From Effrenium voratum (lineage: Eukaryota; Sar; Dinophyceae; Suessiales; Symbiodiniaceae), in NCBI GenBank assembly GCA_963377175.1, contig CAUJNA010001001.1, positions 1,286,221 to 1,350,220 of the forward strand: a DNA stretch of 64,000 bases, written 5' to 3'. Below the pieces are notes generated by a model. The model was not told the DNA's origin. It saw only the letters and a program-made list of their open reading frames with translations, and ran no database searches. Position 1 is the first letter of the stretch, and each line of letters opens with the position of its first letter. Shown here piece after piece: positions 16,186-24,976 of the stretch. The position numbers were made by a program, and so were the translations under genes.

Positions 16186-19100
16186 TCACGCGGCCCCCTT
16201 CGCGATGTCATCGATGCGCTTGAGCGCAGCAGCCTCCGGATTCCGCAGAATCAGCTCCCAGATGGCATTGGAGACGTGGCCTGTCTGGGTGGTCTGGCTG
16301 AATCTGAACCTGGGCACCTTCTGGTCCACGATGGAGACGTCCCGCAACGGGGCCGAGGGCTCCACCCGGCGGTAGTACTCCAGCCGCTCCTTCACCCAGC
16401 GGTTGTAGAGGCCCTCCGGCGGCTCGTCCAACACCAGCTGCAAGATGGCCTTGCCGGCCCGGATCTGGAGGAGGCGGGTGCCCCCTCCCCCGGCACGCCA
16501 GTACCCCTTACAATACTTGCACATGTAGCCCCCCCGGGTCTCCCCTTTTGTCTTCGGGATGAGTTCCCACGGGGTGACGGAGCTCAGGACCAGGCCACAC
16601 TCCATGTGCGCCCAGAAGACATGCTTCATCTCCACCGGATAGTTCTTCTTCCGGTAGTCCTTACCCACCACGCCGTGGACGTTGTCCGCCGTGATGGGGG
16701 GGTAAACGATCCCCTCATCGCCCTCGCCTCCCCTGGGGCGGATGTCAGGGCCATCGGCACCTGTCCGGCACCCAGGGGCGGAGGGGTCCAGGCCCATCAG
16801 CTTGATCATGTCGTTGGTGTAGCCGAGCTTGCGGTAGATGGAGGGGGCCACTGAGTCGGGGACTGCGCCGACCCACCACTGCTTCGTGTTGCAGCGCCAG
16901 TTGACCTTCACCTCCGCCAGGGCCCCCGGGCCTCCAATGCGGTCCATGAGGGCCTTGTACACCTCTGGGAACTGCTGGAGGCTCTCCACCGGGACCGAGA
17001 TGCGCTCGTCGCATACCGCCCGCAGGATCATCTGCTCCTTGGAGTCCGCCACGTCCTGGACCGGGAGCTGCATCACCTCCGCCGGGGTGTCCGTGAGGAA
17101 GGCCCGGGCCGCGAGGACCTTGCCCATGGCCCGGTAGACCAATCGCCACTCCGGTCCTGTCTGCGGAAACGGAAGGCCCTCCTCCTTCAGGAAGCACCGC
17201 GCGTCCTCCTTCAGGGTCTCCCAGCCCTCCAGGCGGGTCTGATTCTGGGCCTTGTTTTTCGGGCCCCGCTGCCTAGGGCCCTGCAGCAGTGGCAGAGACT
17301 CCCAGACTCCCCAGAGCTGGCGCAGGGTGTAGCTGTGCCCGAACATCCCCAGTAGGCCTGGGAGTGTCCAGGACGAGATCTGGCGCATCCAGTGGAAGTC
17401 CTCATCCGGATCGTGGGGGGCAGCCCAAAAGATGGATCGCAGGTCCCCAGGGTAGGGTCGGTCCCCCGCCTTCGCCTGCTGGTGCAACTCATCAACGGAG
17501 TACCTGGCCCAGGGGAGTCCACCCACCTGGTGGTTCCTGGGATGCGTACCCTTCTCCAACGCCTCCGGATTCACCTTGGTGAGGTTTTTCGCCCAATCCG
17601 GGACGTGTACCGGGCCCGGTCGTCGGACCCAGCGGCCCGCAAAGATACGGACCTCTCCGACCCGTTTGCTCATCATCCAGCGCAGGACCGAGAGCTGCAC
17701 CTCCGGGTCCTTGGTGTCCAGGCCCACCGGGGTGGCGGACGGCTTGTCAGGGCCCTCGGCACCTGAGCTCGTCACGCCAGAGCCCGAGGCTGGGGGGATG
17801 GTGGGCGGCCTGTCAGGGCCCTCGGCACCTGGGCGCGCCGCACCAGAGCCCCCCGCCTTTGGCATGGGGATCCCTGTCAGGTCCGGCAGATCTGACAGGA
17901 GGGCCGCCGGGAAGGGATTCCTACCCAGCGAGATGACCGCCTTGGCCTCAAGGTAGGAGTCCGTGAGGGATGTGAGGTCGTCCATACTGAAGTCCCTCCA
18001 TGCCGTTGTCGGCTCGAAGACCCCAGTCTCAATGGCGACCCGGACCTCACTAGGCCACGCACTGAAGGGAGGCGCGATGGGCTCGAGCATTCTGGTTTCG
18101 AGGGAGCCCTTCGCCTGTCTGGCTTGGTGTTTCGCTTTCGCCTCCTCCGCAGTGGTCTGGGCCTGGAGGAGCTCCGGTGTGGGTCTCCCCCAGTCCGCAC
18201 CCAGCTTGTCCAGCAGCTTCTCACGGAAGAGGTCCAAGTCCAGGTTCTTCAGGAGCAGGCCTCCATCACCTCCTCCGTCAATGGCCCCCCCTTGAAGTTC
18301 GTGGAGGACCGCCGCGGAGCGCTCCACCGCTTCCACCTGGTCCGCCTTCTTGGCCTCCTCCTGGGCGATGGTGGTGGCGTTGAGCCGGGTCTGAATCTTG
18401 AAGGCCTTCACCGCAGACGGGTGGAAGGCTCTGCATTCCTGGCCCTCTTCCTTGTCGCCTGGCAATGGGGGCCTCTCCCCCGGTGGGGCCGTCAGAAACT
18501 CCTCGTCCAGCTCCATGGGGCAGTTCCTGATCACCGCCCGGACCGAGGAGGGGACGAAGTCCGAGAAGCTGGCCTGGTCCGGGTTCTCGCAGGCCATCGG
18601 GTCGGTGGCCAGCTCGCTGACGTCCACCGAGGCACTGAGCTTGAGGTCGCGGGCCCGGTCCGTGTCAGGGCCTTCGGCACCCGCGGACCGGGCCGCCGTC
18701 CAGACCGCATTGCCCTGGTCATCCACCGTCAACTGCCAATGCGTGCCCGCCATCTCCAGGGTGGCCGAGTTGGTCGCCGTGTCAATGGGCTCCGTCTTCT
18801 TGCCGCACCCCATGCACTTCGTGGCGCCCTTCTTCACCCAGGGCATGGTGCAGCAGGGGCAGATCCAGGATGTGGGCACCTTGCCCAGGGGGCGGTTCTC
18901 CAGGCCCCCGTACCCCAAGCCAGCGCGCTTGCCAACCTGCTGTCCCGGGGTGCTGAGCCGGGCCTCATGCTCGTACTTCATCTTGGCGATGTAGAAGGCC
19001 TCCACAACGCGCTCCAGGCCCCCCCGCTTGAGTTGGGGGCCCTCAAAGCCTCGCAGGAGCCGCTGGACGTCCTTGGCCTGCAGTCGGCGGAGCCTAGTGG

Positions 19101-19722
19101 CCGTGGTCGCATCGAAGCAAGGGAAGTCGCCCGCCATCTGGTCGTCGCTGAACTGGTAGAGGCCCTCCGAGACCTTGAGGGCCTTGGTGAACACGCTCCC
19201 CCCCGGCGGGGGGGCTGCGGGGTTCTCATCCTCCTCCGAGGACGCCTGCTCCTTGACCTTCGCCATCAGCTCCCGGCGCCTCTGCCACTTGGCGTCTGCC
19301 CGGGCATCCAGGCGGGCCTCCTCCAAGCGGGCTGCAGCCGAGGGGGACCTGGGCATCGGCAGCTCCTTCTCGTCCTTCGCCAGGAGCTCCCCCATGAGCG
19401 CGTCCTCCTCCGGCGGGTTCAGGAGCTCCAGGAACGCCCCTGGGGGGCGTGTCAGGGCCTTCGGCACCTGCGCCACCCCAGGGGCTGCATCTTCCATCGG
19501 CTCATCCTCTGCCTTGCGCTTGGCCGGGATAAGGGGGGCCTGCTCCAGCTCATCTGCGCTGGAGAAGAAACGCTCGTCAGGTGCCTGAGGGACCTCAGCA
19601 GCCAAAACGGTCCATCCTTCTTCCTCCCTCTTCACGAGGCTCGCCAGGTACTTTGCCATGGAGGCCTTTGCCTTAGCCTTGGCCTCTGCTACCGCGGCAC
19701 CAGCGTAGGCGGGGGCGTACAT
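16186..19722 (-). CDS. Unit B ORF1, 1178-residue protein of unknown function
   Basis: The largest ORF in the window. N-terminus is Ala/Lys-rich (AEAKAKAKASMAKYLASLVK), then charged linker, a zinc ribbon CPCC-x11-CMGC (288-306), a long middle region and a C-terminal region with a second Cys pair (YMCKYC, about 1066) and Trp-rich stretches. No RT, RNase H, protease, YR or helicase motif was seen. Five 19-bp motif copies fall in it, read as AGAEGPD-type or VPKALT peptides at linker positions. It starts about 25 bp after leader R, which supports the Met. Possible roles are a second structural or DNA/RNA-binding protein; this is a guess. Confidence 0.7.
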   Translation of the reverse strand: MYAPAYAGAAVAEAKAKAKASMAKYLASLVKREEEGWTVLAAEVPQAPDERFFSSADELEQAPLIPAKRKAEDEPMEDAAPGVAQVPKALTRPPGAFLELLNPPEEDALMGELLAKDEKELPMPRSPSAAARLEEARLDARADAKWQRRRELMAKVKEQASSEEDENPAAPPPGGSVFTKALKVSEGLYQFSDDQMAGDFPCFDATTATRLRRLQAKDVQRLLRGFEGPQLKRGGLERVVEAFYIAKMKYEHEARLSTPGQQVGKRAGLGYGGLENRPLGKVPTSWICPCCTMPWVKKGATKCMGCGKKTEPIDTATNSATLEMAGTHWQLTVDDQGNAVWTAARSAGAEGPDTDRARDLKLSASVDVSELATDPMACENPDQASFSDFVPSSVRAVIRNCPMELDEEFLTAPPGERPPLPGDKEEGQECRAFHPSAVKAFKIQTRLNATTIAQEEAKKADQVEAVERSAAVLHELQGGAIDGGGDGGLLLKNLDLDLFREKLLDKLGADWGRPTPELLQAQTTAEEAKAKHQARQAKGSLETRMLEPIAPPFSAWPSEVRVAIETGVFEPTTAWRDFSMDDLTSLTDSYLEAKAVISLGRNPFPAALLSDLPDLTGIPMPKAGGSGAARPGAEGPDRPPTIPPASGSGVTSSGAEGPDKPSATPVGLDTKDPEVQLSVLRWMMSKRVGEVRIFAGRWVRRPGPVHVPDWAKNLTKVNPEALEKGTHPRNHQVGGLPWARYSVDELHQQAKAGDRPYPGDLRSIFWAAPHDPDEDFHWMRQISSWTLPGLLGMFGHSYTLRQLWGVWESLPLLQGPRQRGPKNKAQNQTRLEGWETLKEDARCFLKEEGLPFPQTGPEWRLVYRAMGKVLAARAFLTDTPAEVMQLPVQDVADSKEQMILRAVCDERISVPVESLQQFPEVYKALMDRIGGPGALAEVKVNWRCNTKQWWVGAVPDSVAPSIYRKLGYTNDMIKLMGLDPSAPGCRTGADGPDIRPRGGEGDEGIVYPPITADNVHGVVGKDYRKKNYPVEMKHVFWAHMECGLVLSSVTPWELIPKTKGETRGGYMCKYCKGYWRAGGGGTRLLQIRAGKAILQLVLDEPPEGLYNRWVKERLEYYRRVEPSAPLRDVSIVDQKVPRFRFSQTTQTGHVSNAIWELILRNPEAAALKRIDDIAKGAA
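16745..16763 (-). repeat. 19-bp motif, copy in unit B ORF1
   Basis: One substitution from the consensus; translated as TGADGPD within ORF1. Confidence 0.85.
17747..17831 (-). repeat. 19-bp motif, paired copies in unit B ORF1
   Basis: Exact copies at 17747-17765 and 17813-17831, 66 bp apart, both translated as GAEGPD in a Pro/Ser-rich linker. Spacing is a multiple of three, so the frame is kept. Confidence 0.9.
18665..18683 (-). repeat. 19-bp motif, copy in unit B ORF1
   Basis: Two substitutions from the consensus; translated as AGAEGPD. Confidence 0.8.
19452..19470 (-). repeat. 19-bp motif, copy in unit B ORF1 N-terminal region
   Basis: One substitution; read in a different frame from its neighbours (AQVPKALT). 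Confidence 0.85.
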
Positions 19723-19746
19723 GGCTTTGAGAGTAGGGGAAAGAAA

Positions 19747-19862
19747 GATTTCAAATCACAAGACAAAAGATCAAAAGGTCCACTTGAGCCAAAATGGTGG
19801 CCCAAGTGGATACTTATTAAGAGTCAAGACAAGCGACCACCTACGGTTAACGCTTTAGCCCA
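19747..19862 (-). repeat. Leader repeat R, copy 2 (5' end of unit B)
   Basis: Matches 13203-13318 by eye over its whole length, including the hairpin (about 19781-19810) and the 15-nt spliced-leader-like segment (about 19784-19798). After it the sequence diverges (CAATGAAC...), marking the outer boundary of the element. Confidence 0.82.
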
Positions 19863-21003
19863 CAATGAACACAGCCAACACCTCACTTGCGCACGGGACT
19901 TGACAGGCAAGCAACATGTTATTGAACCTTGCCGAAGTGAAAACAGCGCCAACATGGGAAAACTAACAGATCAGGTCGATTCGCTTTGGACAAGTGGGAT
20001 GCCAAAAGCCGAAACACCTCTGACTGGGGGCGAGTGCAATCTGACCAGCAAGGCAACAACCGAAAGCGACTGCGCTGATCTGCGGCAGCATATGGCAGCA
20101 TGTGTGCAAAGGAAAGCAAGGGGAAAAGCAAGGGGAAGGCAAGACGAGCATCATCATCTTCAGCATCACTGGCATCGCCCAGAAAATGAGGGGGAGTGTG
20201 CATAACTTGAAACAGGCGCTCGCGACTAGAAAACTGCCAGACCTGAATCGAAAACAAGCAGCACGAAATGGGGTGCAGTCTAGCGTGACTTTGGCGCAAC
20301 AACGCCCCGCATTTGTTCACTTTGGCGACTCCCCCTCCACCCCACTCCCGCTACACTAAACAAGCGTTTTCCGTCATCAACACTTCTAAGGGTTGATTCC
20401 CCATTCTTTCGTCACACGCGCACTCAGTGCAACGATCGGTCTTTCCAGCCGGTTTCGGCTCAGTTTTTGATTTTTTTTGCAGCGAGCACTGACGCATGCA
20501 GAAAGTTGTCCCGCGGGCTAGGGGTAGGGCCAATAGACTAGACAACCCCTTCCCCTGACCTGCCAAAGTCATGCCGCTGCAGGCCATCGATCTTACTGGC
20601 AGCGTTCTGTTTTCAGGGGCATCGTTCTTTCCCTACAACCATCGTTCTTTCACCACCACCATCGTTCTTTCCCCAACCATCGTTCTTTCCCCAACCATCG
20701 TTCTTTCCCCACAACCATCATTATTTCCCTTCTTTCCCAACCCCATCATTCTGTCCCCAGCATCGTTCTTTCAATCAAAGGTCAGTGTGTCTCTGTTATT
20801 GTTTGCGTTTTTGCATCTGTTTTGGGTGAAAATTGGAAAACCAGAAAGAATGGGGAAGTATTGTATGAGGCCATATTTTCGGTTAAAACCCATTCTTTCC
20901 AAGCATCCAATTTTCTAGGATTTCCGGTCTTTCCTCCCGAAAGTGATGACAACTGCTGCGTGGGCTGCTGCGTGGGCCCCCATTGAAAGAATGAGGAAGT
21001 GAA
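19863..21003. other. Low-gene DNA with an ATCGTTCTTTC array
   Basis: No gene recognised. A fragment of dispersed family 5 (TTCTAAGGGTTGATTCCCC) lies at about 20385-20410. At about 19970-20000 a short piece resembles the right part of family 2 (GGTCGATTCGCTTTGG). Confidence 0.4.
20619..20775 (+). repeat. Degenerate array of CATCGTTCTTTCCCCAAC units
   Basis: About seven units of 15-25 bp built on ATCGTTCTTTCCCC with variable AAC/ACC/CAC spacers. The unit is also recognisable inside dispersed family 5 copies (CATCGTTCTTTTCAAC on the minus strand near 24930), hinting that the array grew from part of that repeat. Confidence 0.75.
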
Positions 21004-21357
21004 TTGGAAGCTTGTGGAAAATTGGCTCGCGGGCACCACTTTGGTGGGTTGGCTGATGAGGGGCCCGCGGTGCCATCAGGAGGATGCTTCAATGCTTGCC
21101 GTGAAGCCACGGGCTTTATGTTTGTCAGTGTCGCCTTGGCAATGATTCATGACATGGATGTGGGCAAAACAACAAGGGCAAGGCTGACCGCCCCTGCTTG
21201 GGAGAGGCCTGGTGGGCTGCTGGGAGTCGGCAAAGGGAGAGAATGGGAACAGTTGAGTTTTAGCCTTGCTTGGGTAGACTGTTCGATGGCAATTGTTGTT
21301 GCATCCATTTTGGGGGATAATTGGGTTAGCTCTTCAGAATGGGGTGGTGTGGCTTAG
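21004..21357 (+). CDS. Candidate ORF of 117 codons, unknown
   Basis: An ATG-to-TAG frame with natural composition: REATGFMFVSVALAMIHDMD then RLTAPAWERPGGLLGVGKGR and a hydrophobic SMAIVVASILGDNW segment near the end that could span a membrane. No family recognised. It could be a small intronless gene, a retroposed gene or one exon; no spliced-leader relict is seen upstream. Confidence 0.35.
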   Translation: MEACGKLARGHHFGGLADEGPAVPSGGCFNACREATGFMFVSVALAMIHDMDVGKTTRARLTAPAWERPGGLLGVGKGREWEQLSFSLAWVDCSMAIVVASILGDNWVSSSEWGGVA

Positions 21358-21579
21358 AACACTCCTAGGATTCCGAGATCAGAATTGGATCCCAAAATTT
21401 TCAAATGCCCTAGACCATGGGGCAACATTGTCCGTTTCACGCACCGAATCGAGGCCGGAAATATCTAGGCCAAGCAGCCCGTCCACCATAGCAAGGTGCG
21501 CCACCCAGCTCAATGGCCACGGGAACCTGCGGAGAGGTCCGGATCAAAGGACGAGATGGTTTGGTACCTGATGCATTTG

Positions 21580-21990
21580 AAGGAACCTAAACAAACATTC
21601 AGGAACTACTGCAAACAACCCCCTAAGGAAAAGTAAGGAACCTTGAGGAACCCAAAGAAACTTTAAACAACCCCTAAGCAACCCTCAGGAACCCTGAGGA
21701 AATGCAAGAAACTAAAAAAACAATAAGAAACCCTAAGTCCCAAGGAACCATAAACAACCCCTAAGGAACCCTCATGACTCAGGAACCCTGGAAATGCAGG
21801 AAACTATAAACAACCGTAAGGAACGCTAAGGAACCCTCAGGAACCCCAAGGAACAACAAACAACCCTAAGGAACCCTAAGGGAACCCTCAGGAACAACAA
21901 ACAACCCTCAGGAACCCTGAAAAACTCCAAGGAACTACAAACATCCCTCAGGAACCCTGAGCAACCCTGAGCAACCCTGAGGAACCGGAA
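21580..21990 (+). repeat. Minisatellite of AAGGAACCCT-type units
   Basis: About 400 bp of degenerate repeats, unit about 10 bp, with variants AGGAACCCTA, AACAACCCTA and AGGAACCCTG. On the other strand units resemble TTAGGGTT-like text, but the array is too irregular for a functional telomere. Confidence 0.85.
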
Positions 21991-22013
21991 GCCAGGGATG
22001 AAGAGTTCCCCTA

Positions 22014-22110
22014 CGCTTCCGCTGTTCCTTTGTGCCGATCCTCGAGGGCGGCCAGCGAGAAGAGGGCGAACCTGCGCGCGTCTCGAGTGGAAGAGTGGCG
22101 GAGGATGGAC
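22014..22110 (-). CDS. Candidate terminal exon next to minisatellite
   Basis: A minus-strand frame with strong G/C third positions reads SSTRDARRFALFSLAALEDR followed by HKGTAEA and TAG at about 22011. The upstream border is unclear. The minisatellite begins just downstream of the stop. Confidence 0.3.
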
Positions 22111-22199
22111 TCTGGATAATGGGGCGTGGGGCTGAGGCAAAAGGAAGTGATGGAATGGGTAGACATGGGGCTTTCGGGCAAATATATGGAACATATATA

Positions 22200-23355
22200 A
22201 ACAGGGAATCTGGGTGAAATAATATATATTTCACCTACCTGAAATAAGGTCGTTGGGAAACTATTCCCCATATAAACCACCATTTGGGTGAGGTCGTGTG
22301 AGGTCGTTATAATTCACCCAGATGGAATGGGTAAACATGGGGCTGTGAAAACGAGACTCTGGATCATATGGAACCTACATATCTAACCTTTCATCTCCTG
22401 TTGGGAGGGAGGCCTATGCAGGGGCTTTGCACTTGACACCCATCTGCCAGAAAATAAAATTTGCCCTAGCATATGCCCAGTTGCAACAAGTGACCCGCTA
22501 GAAAAAGGGGAATCTGCTTGGGTCCTGCTTAGTGGGAAACCACCAAGCAAAAACGACTGGGTACCCTCAGAATAGGGTCCCCTCAACAGCTTGAGCAAGC
22601 TGCTATGGGCTTCTTCTCCGGGGGGGAGCTCAGCTACCTCCGGGTGAAAGAGGTGCGAGTTATCGAACAAATCACGCCCGCAGATTGGTCAGAAACGCCT
22701 GAACATGCTCATCACTTGTCATCTGGAGAGCCAGCAGAAAAGGAGGGAACCCCCACATAAACCATCCAACTGGTGCTTCCGGTGCATTCCTACCTTTCGA
22801 GCGATCCCCTATTGAAATGCGAGCCGTTACAGGCGGTGCCCCTTTTGGTTTCCTGGGAAAACTACACATGGACAACTTAGCACCAGGTCTGGGGACTCCA
22901 AGAGCATGGCGAAAGGACAGAAGTCCTTGTGGGCTGATTTGCGGCTGATTTGCTTTGAAGAGAGACCAGGGCTGAACTAACACGTTCCCTGATGATCATT
23001 CCCCCCCCCCCCATTCTACTTATGTCCGCCCTTCCCAAAAAGTTGGTAAGAGGGAGAGACCCACCAGGCCTTGAAACCTGGTTTTACTCGCTGGCCCAGA
23101 GGACCTGGAAATAGGGCCTGTTGGAACCTTGGCTATGGATCAAATCAGGGAATCAGGGAAACCAACAGGTTACAAGGTCGAGTCGCTTTGGGAAAATGTT
23201 CAAGTGAAAGCCTGCTAAGTCCAAGGCCTGGTCGCACTCTCAAAGACCAAAACCGGCCAAAGTTCCCTTGCCGGTTGCAACCAGTGTCCTTTCCCCCTCT
23301 TCGAGAGCAGCAGCCATCCCCCCGTAGGACCCCAGGAGTGCGTGGACTTGCATGT
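22200..23355. other. Low-gene DNA
   Basis: No gene recognised. A run of C (22999-23012) and AT-rich text near 22190-22320 are the only clear features. A GGTCGAGTCGCTTTGGG piece near 23178 resembles the right end of dispersed family 2. Confidence 0.35.
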
Positions 23356-24057
23356 TCAAAAATTAATCTGTTGGTTTCGATCGAACGCTACTTGTAAAGG
23401 GTGAACAAGCTGCACACCCAATAAGCCCAGTGCCCAAATTCCATGGAAACTCGACGTGGCTGGCGCCACCAAAAGCTCAAACACAGGCCCCATGTTAGAT
23501 GCTGTGACACGCCGTGGCTCCAAGAGACAAGCCCCCAGGCAAGCCTCCACGAGACGCACATCTCGAGTGCACTTGAAAAGCAAAACGGAGATCCACCCCG
23601 ACACAGCTGGAAGAAAAGAACAGGCCACTGTACGTGCGGCTTGAAACTTGCCAAGCATGCGCCGAAAGCAAGAGATTTGGCTAAGTTGCCCGAAGATTTG
23701 CTTGGACGCTGTCTCACGCTCCTGCCTGAACAGGTTGTCTGAGTACTCCTGCACGGATCGAGCCACAAGCGGCGAGTGTGCCAGAACCAGTGTGAGTCCC
23801 CCATTCCTACCAAGAACTCTTCTTTCCGGAAAAGTCGCAAAAAGCGCGAGAGATGGCTGATCAACGATGATCGATATTGCAGGGGGGAAATGTTGCTTAA
23901 ACAGCCTCCCCCTGATGCTGTGCTCAGATCTATTTGCCGGGGTGTGTGCGATAGCTGGGATATGCCTTTTCAGCTCGGTGATGTTAAATGGGAATCGCTT
24001 CAAAATCTGCGTTGACGCCGGAGCATGCTTCCGTGGGGACCAACCCCTCATTCCCAC
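23356..24057 (-). CDS. Candidate ORF of 233 codons, unknown
   Basis: An uninterrupted minus-strand frame with balanced composition, for example LKRFPFNITELKRHIPAIAH, QEYSDNLFRQERETASKQIF and FHGIWALGLLGVQLVHPLQV. No known motif is seen. Long chance ORFs are common in this DNA, so the call rests on composition only; splice borders were not needed to keep it open. Confidence 0.35.
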   Translation of the reverse strand: MGMRGWSPRKHAPASTQILKRFPFNITELKRHIPAIAHTPANRSEHSIRGRLFKQHFPPAISIIVDQPSLALFATFPERRVLGRNGGLTLVLAHSPLVARSVQEYSDNLFRQERETASKQIFGQLSQISCFRRMLGKFQAARTVACSFLPAVSGWISVLLFKCTRDVRLVEACLGACLLEPRRVTASNMGPVFELLVAPATSSFHGIWALGLLGVQLVHPLQVAFDRNQQINF

Positions 24058-24144
24058 AACCTTGCAATTGGGGCAGCTGCTCAGGGCTCTTTCTCATGTG
24101 CGTTGTTTCTATCTGTTCTTTTTCCCCGTTTCTTCTCTCTTTTT

Positions 24145-24850
24145 TTAAAAAAAATATATGTGCATTTTTTGGTGCCACCAACGACATTCTTGCCAGTCAG
24201 CCAGTGGAAGGACCAACACCAACTCGCAAGCCTCGGGCCGCGGGCCCCTTTTCCGGGCCGCGGCCGCTTTCCCCCGGCTCCTGGTTGTCCGACAGGTTGT
24301 GGTAGAGACCCCCCGGCCTCGCCAACTCTTGTCAGAAGCCATCGCCTTGTAACCGAACATATATTGGAAAAGAGCCTTCATGTTGAATCCAGACACAAAT
24401 TTACAAAACACCCCGGACTTCCTGAGTGGGTTTGGCGCAAAAAGAGTCTAAGCTTTGGTTTACGATTGAACGTTTTGCTCCAAACATATAAGTCCAAGCA
24501 CTTGAAAGAGACAAGCCATATATAAATCGGACATGCTAGTCCACAGGTCGGTATAGCAATCTCAGCGCAATCTCAGCGCAATCTTCGGCCATGGCTTTTA
24601 GGTCCACCACATGTTGAAGGTCCCTTTCCCCGCTGACGTTGACCCCGGATTGATGAACGGGTCCGTCCTCCCTCCCAAAGTGGTCTAAATCCCAACTAAT
24701 GAGCGGCAGCTATGCATCACCCAGGGGGTTCATCCCGGGTTACGGCCGAGCGCTGGGCAACCCTCGCGCCTGCGGAAGGATGGATGGTCCACAAAGACGT
24801 AGTCGCAGCCCTTGCCTTTCGTTCACGCAATTTGCCGAGGAATTGTCTAG
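24145..24850. other. Low-gene DNA with a GC-rich patch
   Basis: A GC-rich stretch (24230-24320, palindromic GGGCCGCGGGCCC-like text) could be exon or regulatory DNA; neither strand gives a convincing exon. Confidence 0.3.
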
Positions 24851-24853
24851 GGG

Positions 24854-24976
24854 TACCTTCCAGATCCATTCTTTCCAGGAATCCTTCTTTCTAGAAAACC
24901 TTCAGAAGCCCAGGGAACACGGCTGGTTGTTGAAAAGAACGATGGTCGAAAAGAATGGGGAATCAACCCCTAGAAA
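24854..24976 (-). repeat. Dispersed repeat family 5, copy 2 (inverted)
   Basis: Reverse complement of the repeat at 3872-3992: reads TTCTAGGGGTTGATTCCCC, CATTCTTTTCGACCATCGTTC, then GGTTTTCTAGAAAGAAGGAT and CCTGGAAAGAATGG. Roughly three quarters of positions match. Confidence 0.62.

Larger units (their letters stand above)
7647..19862 (-). mobile_element. Composite YR/RT retroelement pair (units A and B)
   Basis: Two units lie head to tail on the minus strand. Plus-strand order is L (7647-7799), A coding, R (13203-13318), L (13319-13471), B coding, R (19747-19862). A carries Gag-like, methyltransferase-like and RT/RNase H ORFs; B carries a large unknown ORF and a tyrosine recombinase. The outer flanks (GTTTTT before L, CAATGA after R) show no target duplication, as expected when a tyrosine recombinase performs insertion. 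RT with RNase H plus YR is the hallmark of DIRS-like elements, but the division over two units that share ends is unusual. Confidence 0.8.
13319..19862 (-). mobile_element. Mobile unit B (unknown ORF, tyrosine recombinase)
   Basis: A unit of about 6.5 kb with the same L and R ends as unit A but unrelated coding content. ORF1 starts about 25 bp after R. No RT or RNase H motif was found in either ORF. It directly abuts unit A at 13318/13319, giving an R-L junction of the type expected in a circular intermediate. Confidence 0.72.

Noticed and set aside
9157..19470. CRISPR array interpretation of the repeated 19-bp motif
   Set aside because: Spacing is irregular (tens of bp to kilobases), copies lie inside coding frames, and the context is a eukaryotic retroelement.
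7647..19862. LTR retrotransposon interpretation
   Set aside because: No integrase or aspartic protease motif, no TG...CA ends, no 4-6 bp target duplication, and a tyrosine recombinase is present.
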